DNA of 35,878 bases, from positions 206,720 through 242,597 of the forward strand of contig JAHFMN010000002.1 of the NCBI GenBank assembly GCA_023264445.1, read 5' to 3'. Positions 28,622-35,878 of this stretch are shown here, one piece after another. Each line of letters opens with the position of its first letter. The stretch's first letter is position 1. The notes under the pieces are model-generated. The model worked only from the letters and a program-made list of their open reading frames with translations. It was not told the origin of the DNA and searched no databases. Made by a program: the position numbers and the translations under genes. Source of the DNA: Candidatus Kaiserbacteria bacterium. Its GTDB lineage: Bacteria > Patescibacteriota > Minisyncoccia > Phycocordibacterales > Phycocordibacteraceae.

Positions 28622-31411
28622 TTAAAATCCATACTGATCCATACGCAGTTTAAAAGCATCACGACCACCTTCAGTGACGAGGATAATCTCTTCCTTAATT
28701 TCTTTTTTATCAATTGCACCCATGGCTTTGATCGACCCGCGAGTCTGGTCACCGGCTTTTATGTAATCGCAACAGACCACCAGCTCGGCGTCACCATTGA
28801 CGACAAAGTTCGCACTGTGGCTCGCAAAAATAAGCTGGCGTTTGCTCTTAGCTCTCCACACCTGCTGGACAATATCTTTGAACATTTTGCTGTCGATATC
28901 GTCTTCCGGCTGATCGATGATGAGTGGCGCACCTGGCTGGTTCAAAAGAACGGTAAGCAAGGCGGTAGCTTGCTGACCAGCTGACGCATCTGAAAATCCG
29001 ATATAGTCTTTCTTTGCTTTGTTGGTGCAATAAGAAAACTTCGGATTAAACTCCAGCTCTGTGACAGAGAGATCAAGCCATCGTGCAGAGTCAAAGCTAG
29101 TCGCAATTCTCGTGCGTTCAGTGTCGATAAAATTGCACTTATTAAGAATCGGGGTATCCGGCATTTCATCCGGTCCATCCGTAGAGTGCAGTGCGAGCTT
29201 CTCAAGTTCTGAAAGAATGCCGTTCCATTCAACAAGTGGGTCGCTCGCTTTCAAAAGAGACTGGCAGATTTTCTCAAGTTTAGCTTCGTTTATATTCATG
29301 CCAGAAAAAGCCGTCTTGAGCATGAGGGTGAGAGCATTAGTGTCGAGACTGTTTGTAATTTCTGCCTTAATGAGGTCACCAGAGAGTGCGGTGAATTGAG
29401 TACATTGCTTTTCTAGAGCAGTAATCTTTTGAGTATGCAAACCGTTCCACTTCGTGCGGAGTTTTTTGTACGCAGTTTCCGGATCGCCAATAGCCGCAAG
29501 TGCATTGCGTTTTTCCGTCTGCTGTTTTTTGAGTGCGGCGATACGCTTCTCAAGAGTTTGTATCTGATCGAGCTGTTGCTGGTTAACCTTAGCTTTTACT
29601 TTTGCGGCCTCGTACCTCTTATCAAATGCCGCCTTGAGTTTCTCCCACTCCTTGATCTCGTCGTTGATAGCCTTAAGTGATGCTGGCTTAAAAAGATTTG
29701 AGAGTGCGATAATGCCAGCTTCTATTTCTGTAAATTTAGAAGCGTATTTAGTTTGAATTCGGCCGATCAGAGCTTTGTTCTCCAGCTCGACCTCTTCCTC
29801 TTCCACCTCTTCACTTTCCAATGCTTCAACAAGACTGCTGACATGTTCTTGCGTCGTCTCGAGCTCGTTTTTGAGACCATCGATGATCGCTTCTTCGTTA
29901 TCGTATTTTGCTTTCTGATCGATAGTTTTCTGATCCTCTTTAGACAATCCCTTGAGACTCTTACGAAGTTTGCCCAGCTGTTCGGTCGAGGAAGCTATCT
30001 CAACACTATTTTTATCAACTTCTGCCTCGATTTCATTCATCCGGATTAAATCACCGTAAGCGGATCGCATCTTTGCTTCAGTGTCTCGCACATCCGAACG
30101 AATCTGATCGAGTTCCTGTTTGATTGGAAGCTCGACAAAACGCTTCAGCTCATCGATGCGTACACCTACGCTACTAAGCTGTTTCTGACTGTACGCTTGG
30201 ATAGGAAGCAAATTGCGGACTTGATGTTCTGTGGCCGGAGTAAATTCACCATCGCCAATTTTAAGCAAGATTTCCTGTTTCTTAGAGCTTCGTTTTACAA
30301 TATGGGGTACATCATTTAATAAGAATTCCACATGTACCTCACCGTCAAATTTTTGGAGAGTATTATCGATTAGATTTCTCCGTTTTGTTTGCACAATATC
30401 CATGTCCTCGCTTTCCACCGGTTGATCACAAAGACCCCACCGGAGATACTCAAGGATTGTAGACTTGCCTGTACCACGACCACCGATGATGGCGTTATAC
30501 TGCTGGTTTAAATCAAAACCAACCTGTCCAAGAAACTTGGAGTTTGTGACACTAATTGATGTAACCCAGAGCTGTGGGAGCTGGGGTTCAGTTAGCGAGA
30601 GCCGAGATTCTTTAGCTAAGCATGCCTGACGCAGTGCCTCTGCAGTTGGCTCCGACCACTTAACGTATGTGCTCGGTAATCCAAGATTGGAATGGTTACG
30701 TTTGCGATTATCGGAAGTTTGAAAGACCGCAATCGGTTTGTACCCATTGTTTTGTTGTCGTCCCTCAAGGATATTTTTGAAGCCATCGCTCGACTTTGAG
30801 TATTCACCGTCAACATAACCCCCAACGCAACGCATCTCTTTATAGTGTTTTGCGTATCCATCGCGAAAGAGTGTCTTGTGGCCAGCTGTTGTGACATTCG
30901 GGAGTATGATGAATTTTCCTTTAAGCCAAGGGTGCTGATTTAGTCGCCCCTCAAGATCATTTAACCCGGTGATTGATGCCGGCGACACAGACTCGACGCT
31001 TGCAAGCTTGCTGTTTGCCGGATCAGTGGCCGTAATGGTAAGTGTAGTGAGAATGTCTCCGAATTTTGTTTCGTCAAAATCAGCATCAAGCAAAAGTATT
31101 GCTTGGCATGGTGGTGATGAGAGTGTAAGTTCTAGACCCGGAAAGACAACGATCTGATCTTCTTTTGAGATAGGGTTACCAGTAGCATCAACTTCGGCCG
31201 CCGCGGCCGCTTTTACATATGGAAAAAAGCAGAAGTCATGATGATCTGTGATCGCGATTGAACCAAGCCCCTTTGCTCGGCATGCTTGAATAAGCTCTTC
31301 TGCATAAGCTTTGCGTTCTTTTGGTGTAGCGGCCTCCGCACCATCCCAATTTGCATCTCGGGGAGTGTGAACTTGGAAATCGCATTTATAAAAGTGGGCA
31401 CCTTTGTCCAT
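28622..31411 (-). CDS. PHP-SMC-type ATPase (TrlF-like)
   Basis: This 929-residue two-part protein resembles sequences annotated TrlF. The N-terminal PHP phosphoesterase/nuclease domain (about 1-285) has CDFQVHTPRD (His15), ITDHHDF (Asp56-Asp59), FPGLEL and TSDNRKRNHS as metal ligands. The SMC/RecN-like ATPase starts with Walker A GGRGTGKST (310-318). A long coiled coil runs about 430-690, the signature-like DASAGQQATALL follows, then Walker B LIIDQPEDDID and HSANFV switch. Such nuclease-ATPase fusions are typical of anti-phage or anti-plasmid systems. I start at ATG 31411; a TTG at 31417 is possible. It starts 2 nt after the RadC-like gene's stop. The target is unknown. Confidence 0.85.
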   Translation of the reverse strand: MDKGAHFYKCDFQVHTPRDANWDGAEAATPKERKAYAEELIQACRAKGLGSIAITDHHDFCFFPYVKAAAAAEVDATGNPISKEDQIVVFPGLELTLSSPPCQAILLLDADFDETKFGDILTTLTITATDPANSKLASVESVSPASITGLNDLEGRLNQHPWLKGKFIILPNVTTAGHKTLFRDGYAKHYKEMRCVGGYVDGEYSKSSDGFKNILEGRQQNNGYKPIAVFQTSDNRKRNHSNLGLPSTYVKWSEPTAEALRQACLAKESRLSLTEPQLPQLWVTSISVTNSKFLGQVGFDLNQQYNAIIGGRGTGKSTILEYLRWGLCDQPVESEDMDIVQTKRRNLIDNTLQKFDGEVHVEFLLNDVPHIVKRSSKKQEILLKIGDGEFTPATEHQVRNLLPIQAYSQKQLSSVGVRIDELKRFVELPIKQELDQIRSDVRDTEAKMRSAYGDLIRMNEIEAEVDKNSVEIASSTEQLGKLRKSLKGLSKEDQKTIDQKAKYDNEEAIIDGLKNELETTQEHVSSLVEALESEEVEEEEVELENKALIGRIQTKYASKFTEIEAGIIALSNLFKPASLKAINDEIKEWEKLKAAFDKRYEAAKVKAKVNQQQLDQIQTLEKRIAALKKQQTEKRNALAAIGDPETAYKKLRTKWNGLHTQKITALEKQCTQFTALSGDLIKAEITNSLDTNALTLMLKTAFSGMNINEAKLEKICQSLLKASDPLVEWNGILSELEKLALHSTDGPDEMPDTPILNKCNFIDTERTRIATSFDSARWLDLSVTELEFNPKFSYCTNKAKKDYIGFSDASAGQQATALLTVLLNQPGAPLIIDQPEDDIDSKMFKDIVQQVWRAKSKRQLIFASHSANFVVNGDAELVVCCDYIKAGDQTRGSIKAMGAIDKKEIKEEIILVTEGGRDAFKLRMDQYGF

Positions 31412-31413
31412 AA

Positions 31414-31917
31414 TCAAAATTTTGTAACGTGTTTCTGATTGCTCGAATGTCCTGCTGTCCCGTCATTGGTAGCCATACTGAAGTAAGACTTTTTAGCGAC
31501 TATTATAAAGTCCTCAAAAAACGGCTTGAATGACAATACTTGAGAATCGGCCTGCAATGCTCGCATGAGTTTTTTATCGTCCTCATCCGGAGTCGGGTCA
31601 TCTGATCCGGGATGATTCAAGAGAACGGTAAACTTTGTTGCAGAGAATAAAAGCAAATACTGCCAGACCAATTTTGTGTTTAGCGTTTTGGATGAGGAAC
31701 CAAGAAAGACCTGATGTCCTAGAAACAGGTTCTTGTCATCAAGATAAACTCCGATAATTTTCGGTACACTCTCACTCTCCAAATCCTTGAGAAATTGGTA
31801 CAGGTCTTCTGGATCACGCACCTGACCCTGAATCGGCAATTCAGTATCCGTTTCAACGATCTCAAATTTCTTGAGATAGCGTTTTCCGTCTTCGTGTTTG
31901 TGTCCTTGGTTTTTCAT
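31414..31917 (-). CDS. RadC/JAB-like protein with degenerate metal site
   Basis: This is a 167-residue protein whose core (about 45-145) matches the RadC-type JAB/MPN fold: VPKIIGVYLDDKNLFLGHQVFLGS, KFTVLLNHPGSDDPTPDEDDKKLMRAL and FKPFFEDFIIVAKKSYFSM. The RadC zinc motif HNHPSGDPTPSxxD here reads LNHPGSDDPTPDEDD, so the first His is Leu100 and the Ser is Asp111. Peptidase activity is therefore doubtful. It lies 2 nt upstream of the PHP-SMC ATPase and 24 nt downstream of Fic. It may be a sensor or structural subunit of that ATPase. Confidence 0.72.
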   Translation of the reverse strand: MKNQGHKHEDGKRYLKKFEIVETDTELPIQGQVRDPEDLYQFLKDLESESVPKIIGVYLDDKNLFLGHQVFLGSSSKTLNTKLVWQYLLLFSATKFTVLLNHPGSDDPTPDEDDKKLMRALQADSQVLSFKPFFEDFIIVAKKSYFSMATNDGTAGHSSNQKHVTKF

Positions 31918-31941
31918 AGGCGATTTCCTGTTGGATGTTAA

Positions 31942-33009
31942 TTATAATTTGACATACCGGGTCCCTCGGCCACGCCCGATACGTTTGACCTTGCCAAGCT
32001 CGATCAGACGATCAATGGATTGATTGATCGTTGCTTCGGCAATGCCGGTGGCTTTGACGATATCACCGCGAGAGGCATCTCCGACACCAGAGATGTATTT
32101 CCATACCTCGTATTGTTTTGGGGAAAGAGTGTCTTCAACCTTTTCCTCTTCGAGATATGAGAGTGCCTTAGTCGCTTGCTCTCGTACTACTGACAAAAAG
32201 AAATTGAGCCACGGTGCGATCGTGTCTTTATCCGTTCCGAAAGTTTCCTGCGATTTGCGGAGCGCAATGTAGTATTCATCCTTGCGACGCTCGATGATCT
32301 GATCGTGAGAGATGTAGAACGTAAACTGATAACCTGAGCGGAGCAGGAGAAGGTTTGTAAGGATACGCGAAAGACGCCCGTTACCGTCTGTAAAGGGGTG
32401 GATCTTCAAAAACTCAACTAAGAAATTTGAGATAACAAGAAGTGGATGAAAGCGGTTCTCTTCTAGGGCGTCATACGTCCAGCCGATGAGATCGGTCATT
32501 TCTGCTGGAGTTGACCATGCCGGTGAAGTATTGAATATGACCTGAGCAACAGTCTTTCCATCGGGTCCGAGTACACCGACCAGATTCTCTTCCTGCTTGT
32601 ATTTGCCTTTATGCAATTTGTCCTTTTCCGAATACTTAAGCAGTTCTTTGTGGAGAGACTGGATCACTCCCTCACGAAGTGGAAGCGTCTTGTATCCATC
32701 AAAAACATTCTGAAGCACTTCGAGATATCCCTGTACCTCTTGGTAATCACGCTCGGCAAGCTTTGATGCGGTAAGTCCCTGCATTACTTTCTCCACTTCC
32801 TCATCGGAAAGTTTTGCCCCCTCGATACGAGTCGACGCACCGGCAGAGGTAATAAGCACGGAGCGTTTGAGACTCGTGATCGCCTGCGGAGTCATTCGCA
32901 GACCCGACTTGAACTCACCTCGAATGCCATCAATCTCACCCAAAAGACCCACGATGTGAGGTTCGGGATTTTTGATTCGGTGGTCGAATTTGTTTGTAAT
33001 ATCGCTCAT
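31942..33009 (-). CDS. Fic-family AMPylase with C-terminal winged helix
   Basis: This 355-residue protein transfers AMP (or related nucleotides) to target protein hydroxyls. The N-terminal inhibitory helix STRIEG (59-64) fits the (S/T)xxxE(G/N) motif that blocks ATP gamma-phosphate binding. The catalytic loop HPFTDGNGRLSR (204-215) is intact. The C-terminal about 65 residues (LSPKQYEVWKYIS...GRGRGTRYVKL) are a winged HTH, suggesting DNA binding or autoregulation. It is the first gene of the block with RadC-like and PHP-SMC genes. A tandem ACGATTATA repeat (33034-33042, 33044-33052) that includes its likely -10 boxes could be an operator. Confidence 0.92.
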   Translation of the reverse strand: MSDITNKFDHRIKNPEPHIVGLLGEIDGIRGEFKSGLRMTPQAITSLKRSVLITSAGASTRIEGAKLSDEEVEKVMQGLTASKLAERDYQEVQGYLEVLQNVFDGYKTLPLREGVIQSLHKELLKYSEKDKLHKGKYKQEENLVGVLGPDGKTVAQVIFNTSPAWSTPAEMTDLIGWTYDALEENRFHPLLVISNFLVEFLKIHPFTDGNGRLSRILTNLLLLRSGYQFTFYISHDQIIERRKDEYYIALRKSQETFGTDKDTIAPWLNFFLSVVREQATKALSYLEEEKVEDTLSPKQYEVWKYISGVGDASRGDIVKATGIAEATINQSIDRLIELGKVKRIGRGRGTRYVKL

Positions 33010-33033
33010 AATTTACGCCTATATGTTATATAA

Positions 33034-33052
33034 ACGATTATACACGATTATA
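33034..33052 (-). promoter_or_regulatory. Tandem -10-like repeats upstream of fic
   Basis: ACGATTATA occurs at 33034-33042 and 33044-33052 with a 10-bp period. On the minus strand each gives TATAATCGT, that is, two TATAAT boxes 28-38 nt before the fic ATG. It could be a promoter pair or an operator. Confidence 0.4.
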
Positions 33053-33134
33053 AACGCAACCACAAGGCAAGATGTGGGCAATTTGAGCCCTAGAATAAGA
33101 CCCCCTGTTTGCAGTTATGCACAGGGGTGCATGC

Positions 33135-33164
33135 TTGTCCGAACTTTTGTAAGAGTGCTATAAT
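33135..33164 (+). promoter_or_regulatory. Strong promoter for a small RNA or leader
   Basis: TTGTCC (33135-33140), an 18-bp spacer and a consensus TATAAT (33159-33164) point rightward into a stretch with no gene. The expected transcription start is near 33171. Confidence 0.65.
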
Positions 33165-33170
33165 AAATTC

Positions 33171-33271
33171 ACAATCGAATAACTTATGCCTCAAGGGGCA
33201 TCCTGAATGGTATTCCGAGTTTAAGGGCTCGCGATCAATCACCCAACGGTGAACGATCGCGAGCCCTTTTT
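33171..33271 (+). ncRNA. Candidate small RNA (about 100 nt) ending in a strong terminator
   Basis: Between the promoter at 33135-33164 and the terminator there is no gene beyond a 6-codon frame. The region has a small ATGCC/GGCAT hairpin (33186-33201). It then has a perfect 14-bp stem, 33223-33236 (AAGGGCTCGCGATC) with 33255-33268, whose loop holds a nested TCACC/GGTGA stem, followed by TTTTT. The promoter, terminator and conserved-looking structure define a discrete transcript. Alternatively it is an attenuated leader of the methylase gene. Confidence 0.6.
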
Positions 33272-33285
33272 CGTTGTCCGATTGT

Positions 33286-33416
33286 TTCCAGCTCTCTGAT
33301 ACTCCCCGGGTCGAGCATCCACCAACTGTGATCGACCTCACACTGCACGGTGACTCACGGGTCTCGTGTAAATAAAAAAACTTCACAGCGGATGTGGGAG
33401 TGTCGGAGAGCTGGAA
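33286..33416 (+). other. Structured element with a 21-bp helix before the methylase gene
   Basis: TTCCAGCTCTCTGATACTCCC-type arm 33286-33306 pairs with 33396-33416 at all 21 positions, 19 Watson-Crick and 2 G-U, as plus-strand RNA only. Inside, CATCC (33316-33320) pairs with GGATG (33390-33394) and CTGTGA (33326-33331) with TCACAG (33383-33388). It ends 12 nt before the methylase ATG. Confidence 0.6.
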
Positions 33417-33428
33417 CAAAAAATATTT

Positions 33429-34448
33429 ATGTTTTCCAAATTTCAATCATTACCAAGTTACTTCGGCGGCAAGCGAAAGCTTGTAAAGCACATTTTCAAA
33501 CCGATCAAAAAGACGGAGGGAGTTTTCATTGATGCATTTCTCGGAGGCGGATCAGTAAGTCTCTATGCAAAAGCAAAAGGATACAAAGTTATTGCGAACG
33601 ACATCGCATTCCGATCCGTGATCATCGGCCGGGCTCTGATTGCCAACAATAACGTGAAGCTTGAGACCGAGGACTTGGCGAGACTTTTCCTGAAGGTGAA
33701 GCATGACGGCTTTATTCGTAAGAATTACTGCCCGAAAGTATTCACGAGCAAGATTGCAGACTTTCTCGACACCGCTATCGTAAACGCTCATGCAGTCGAG
33801 AACGAAACCAAGCGACATCTTCTCCTACACCTCCTCATAAAGTTTATTTTGTCCTGCCGACAATTCGGAAAATTCACGCACACCAGAGACACACTCGATC
33901 TTGAAGCTCGAAAATGGGAGTGGCCACTCCGGTCCAAGTCTCACGCACCGAAAAATCTACGGATGATCCAAAACCCAATGCTGACTTTGGAAAAATTAAA
34001 AGACGAAATTAATCATGGCGTATTTGATAATCATCAAGACAATGAAATTCATCAAAAAGATGTGTTCGACTTTCTCAAGAAAGTTACTGGTGATGTTGTT
34101 TATTTTGATCCTCCTTACCCTGGCTCTTCTGCCTACGAAGTTGAGTATGGAATTTTAGATAATATCCTCGCCGGCAAGAAACTCGACAACAAACCCAGCC
34201 CCTTCTCCAACAAAGATGCTGATGAATTCCTCGAGCGGATGTTTGAGTCGGCAAAGCACATTCCTCAGTGGATCATCTCACTCGGACAGAACAAAGAGGA
34301 CGTGGGAGTGAAACCAGACAAGCTTCTCGCAATGGTGCAGAAGCATCGCAAGGCCGAAGTGATCATGCTCGATCACAAATGGTCGGTGTCAAACGCCGGA
34401 GGTCGAAACCAGAGCAACAACATCGAGTACATGATCATAACTGTATGA
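33429..34448 (+). CDS. D12-class adenine-N6 DNA methyltransferase (Dam-like)
   Basis: This 339-residue methylase transfers methyl from SAM to adenine N6 in DNA. The SAM motif YFGGKRKL (11-18) and DAFLGGGSVSLY (35-46) are followed by the NDIA acidic residue and, after an insertion region, catalytic DPPY (227-230) in VVYFDPPYPGSSAYE. The C-terminal half carries the VSNAGGRNQSNNIEYMI end. No restriction endonuclease is adjacent, so it is an orphan of phage type, useful for evading host restriction or timing packaging. Its TGA overlaps the ATG of the ParB-like gene (ATGA). The upstream structured RNA may control it. Confidence 0.9.
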   Translation: MFSKFQSLPSYFGGKRKLVKHIFKPIKKTEGVFIDAFLGGGSVSLYAKAKGYKVIANDIAFRSVIIGRALIANNNVKLETEDLARLFLKVKHDGFIRKNYCPKVFTSKIADFLDTAIVNAHAVENETKRHLLLHLLIKFILSCRQFGKFTHTRDTLDLEARKWEWPLRSKSHAPKNLRMIQNPMLTLEKLKDEINHGVFDNHQDNEIHQKDVFDFLKKVTGDVVYFDPPYPGSSAYEVEYGILDNILAGKKLDNKPSPFSNKDADEFLERMFESAKHIPQWIISLGQNKEDVGVKPDKLLAMVQKHRKAEVIMLDHKWSVSNAGGRNQSNNIEYMIITV

Positions 34449-35239
34449 AAAAACTAACAGAACAAATCAAGACAGTGAAAATAAAGGAATGCGTTCCGAA
34501 CTGGTGGAATCCCAACGAAATGAACGCACGCCAATTCGCCTCGCTCAAGAAAGCGGTCACGAAATTCGGACAGACGAAGCCGATCCAAGTCGGAGTCTGG
34601 CCGAACATGAAAGTCAAAGGTGGCTATGTGATAGTCGGCGGTTATCACACATGGAAAGTGCTCGGCGAGCTCGGCAATGCGGAGATCGAAGCGAACGTCC
34701 ACGAATTCAAAAATGAGGACGAAGCGAAACTCTACGGATTGACCGACAACATCCACGGGTCCAACCAGCAGATCAAACTCGGCAAGCTCGCCTACGAGCT
34801 GACACAAAACGGCCACTCGATAAAAGATATCGCACAGAGTCTCGGCGAGGAGGACGTGAATGTCAAAGATGCACTCGACCTCGTGAAAGACGAGATCGAA
34901 AAGAAAATGATTGAGCTCAAGAAAGCGGAACGTGAGAACTTTGTCGTCCTGAACTTTATCGTCGACAAAGACCCGAAAAAATCTGCCGATGATTTTATTG
35001 CCGCCGTGACTGCTTTTGCCAAAACCAAGGGTGTAAAAGTGTCAAAGGCGGTGAAAGACGTGAATTCGCAGAGAGAAACAATTGCTCTCATAAGCTTCAA
35101 CGTGACCAATCCGCAGAAAAACGCTGTAGATGAAGCACTTTCTGCGTTAACCAAGTCCGAAAAGATGACCGACAGTGAGGCGATATCGGAGATTTGTGGT
35201 CGGTTTTTACTGACACTTAATGACACTAAACAACACTAA
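34445..35239 (+). CDS. ParB/Srx-domain protein
   Basis: This 264-residue protein has an N-terminal ParB-like domain (about 8-110): VPNWWNPNEMNARQFASLKKAVTKFGQTKPIQVGV and YVIVGGYHTWKVLGELG, where GGYHTW replaces the GERRWRA motif of true ParB. A middle helix-turn-helix follows (LGKLAYELTQNGHSIKDIAQSLG), then a C-terminal alpha/beta domain. Such proteins stand beside adenine methylases and terminases in phages, so it probably acts in DNA modification or packaging rather than chromosome partition. The ATG at 34445 overlaps the methylase stop by 4 nt. An upstream in-frame ATG (34268) lies inside the methylase gene and is rejected. Confidence 0.8.
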   Translation: MKKLTEQIKTVKIKECVPNWWNPNEMNARQFASLKKAVTKFGQTKPIQVGVWPNMKVKGGYVIVGGYHTWKVLGELGNAEIEANVHEFKNEDEAKLYGLTDNIHGSNQQIKLGKLAYELTQNGHSIKDIAQSLGEEDVNVKDALDLVKDEIEKKMIELKKAERENFVVLNFIVDKDPKKSADDFIAAVTAFAKTKGVKVSKAVKDVNSQRETIALISFNVTNPQKNAVDEALSALTKSEKMTDSEAISEICGRFLLTLNDTKQH

Positions 35240-35240
35240 A

Positions 35241-35666
35241 ATGGCAAAAACTGTTGAAATAAAAAGTGCGAAGTGTCAGGAAGCCATACGACTTAAATAT
35301 GAGGGTGAATCGTATGAAGCAATTTCCAAGAAAACCAAAACGCCCCTCAACACGATCAAGGGCTGGTTTCGGAGTGAAGGGCCACTGCGAGAGGAATACG
35401 ACACCTATGCTGACGAGCAGAACGAGCTTCGGCTCAGTGAGTCGAACCAAATCCTCAAAAGAAACATCCACACTGCATCGAACATGCTCGTTGCCCTCAT
35501 GGGAAGTCCTGACGATAACGTCAAATTTCGTGCCGTCAAAGAGATGCACGACCGTGTCCACGGCAGTCCGAAGCAGACGTTTGATCGTGATGGACTGTTT
35601 GGCACAGACATAAGCTATGAACAAATCCTCCGCAAAGCCAGAGAAAAGCCCCCTCCAGATGGTTAA
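35241..35666 (+). CDS. Terminase small subunit candidate
   Basis: This 141-residue protein has an N-terminal HTH (CQEAIRLKYEGESYEAISKKTKTPLNTIKGWF), a helical middle and a C-terminal part with DDNVKFRAVKEMHDRVHGSPKQ, a pattern seen in phage small terminase subunits, which recognise the packaging site. It begins 2 nt after the ParB-like stop (ATG 35241, MAKTVEIKSAKC) and overlaps the next gene, whose start reads like a large terminase. The combination supports a packaging role. Transposase-like or regulatory HTH proteins could look similar, so certainty is moderate. Confidence 0.62.
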   Translation: MAKTVEIKSAKCQEAIRLKYEGESYEAISKKTKTPLNTIKGWFRSEGPLREEYDTYADEQNELRLSESNQILKRNIHTASNMLVALMGSPDDNVKFRAVKEMHDRVHGSPKQTFDRDGLFGTDISYEQILRKAREKPPPDG

Positions 35667-35878
35667 GGACATCACTGAAGTGATGAGGATTTGTGATGCT
35701 GATCCGCAAACCTTCATCGAGCACTGTTTATCAATAAAAACCAAAAATCAGCAGACTGTTCTTTTACACCTGAATACCGCACAGACCATGATCCACGACA
35801 GGATCAAGAAACTGCGAGCACTCGGTAAGCCGATAAGAATGATCATCTTGAAAGCGAGACAGGAGGGGGTCTCTACTC
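35618..35878 (+). CDS. Terminase large subunit, N-terminal part (partial)
   Basis: The frame is open from ATG 35618 (overlapping the small-subunit gene by 49 nt) to the window edge, 87 residues. It reads MNKSSAKPEKSPLQMVKDIT..., then a helical stretch LLHLNTAQTMIHDRIKKLRALGKPIRMIILKARQEGVST. The pattern I-L-K-A-R-Q-x-G-x-S-T is the variant Walker A of phage TerL proteins, the ATPase motor that packages DNA. The start could instead be ATG 35660 in the same frame. The nuclease domain would lie beyond the window. Confidence 0.7.

Noticed and set aside
33286-33416. Retron or IscB-type RNA
   Set aside because: No reverse transcriptase or IscB/TnpB gene is nearby, and the layout does not match either RNA class.
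33090-33446. 118-residue minus-strand ORF
   Set aside because: It runs antisense through the promoter, both structured RNAs and the methylase start, with no protein-like composition or ribosome-binding site.
34268-34444. N-terminal extension of the ParB-like protein
   Set aside because: It lies inside the methylase gene in another frame; ATG 34445 gives the classic ATGA overlap.
1-35878. CRISPR array or insertion sequence
   Set aside because: No regularly spaced repeat-spacer units and no DDE, Y1 or IS200-type transposase were seen.

Overview
The window looks like a junction between a bacterial chromosome and an integrated phage-like element. The left part (about 1-16,480) is a G+C-rich, compact housekeeping stretch. 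Its content (typA, ftsH, smpB-ssrA, recG, lemA/htpX, a lone pyrE-pyrF pair, tRNAs with short gaps, and a GIY-YIG remnant beside a tRNA) together with many start codons placed 6-8 nt after a -10 box suggests a Candidate Phyla Radiation (Patescibacteria/Paceibacteria-like) genome. That assignment is an inference; no marker here proves it. TGA is used as a normal stop (htpX, the chromosomal cupredoxin gene, the methylase gene), so the Gracilibacteria/Absconditabacteria code is excluded.

Chromosomal layout: the 3' end of an SDR gene; a two-gene ABC exporter; typA; a cyclopropane-fatty-acid-synthase-like methyltransferase; pyrF-pyrE on the minus strand; tmRNA and smpB on the minus strand, divergent from ftsH; a small Cys-tailed protein; a degenerate tRNA fragment and tRNA-Ile(UAU); recG; a DoxX-like/cupredoxin pair; then lemA, a GGDEF protein, htpX and a pteridine-reductase-like SDR. 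Next come a split tRNA-Ser remnant, a GIY-YIG gene broken by a TGA, and an intact tRNA-Ser(GGA).

From the 3' end of tRNA-Ser to the right edge the DNA is visibly richer in A+T and reads as one temperate-phage-like or phage-plasmid-like element. It has a large serine recombinase; a CI-like repressor and a Cro-like regulator separated by divergent promoters and repeated TTAAGCAA-NN-TTGCTTAA operators; a replication-protein-like HTH gene that carries three palindromic iteron-like repeats and an A+T-rich stretch inside its own coding sequence (a lambda-O-like origin layout); and at the right end a D12-class adenine methylase, a ParB-like protein, a small-terminase candidate and the start of a large terminase. 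The right attachment site lies outside the window.

Between the early and late modules is a minus-strand cargo block. A csoR-copB-multicopper oxidase operon has a CsoR-type operator inside its promoter spacer. A six-gene operon follows (DsbA-like thioredoxin, CxxC membrane protein, 50-residue Zn-binding protein, Cys-rich protein, His-rich protein, cupredoxin), with a Met/His/Cys-rich membrane protein upstream. Beyond that are a PHP-SMC-type ATPase (TrlF-like) with a degenerate RadC/JAB-like partner, and a Fic AMPylase. The gap between Fic and the methylase contains a strong promoter and terminator enclosing about 100 nt of structured non-coding sequence, followed by a 21-bp helix pairable as RNA. 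In short, the element appears to bring copper handling, extracytoplasmic thiol/metal chemistry and a defence-like module into a small-genome host.
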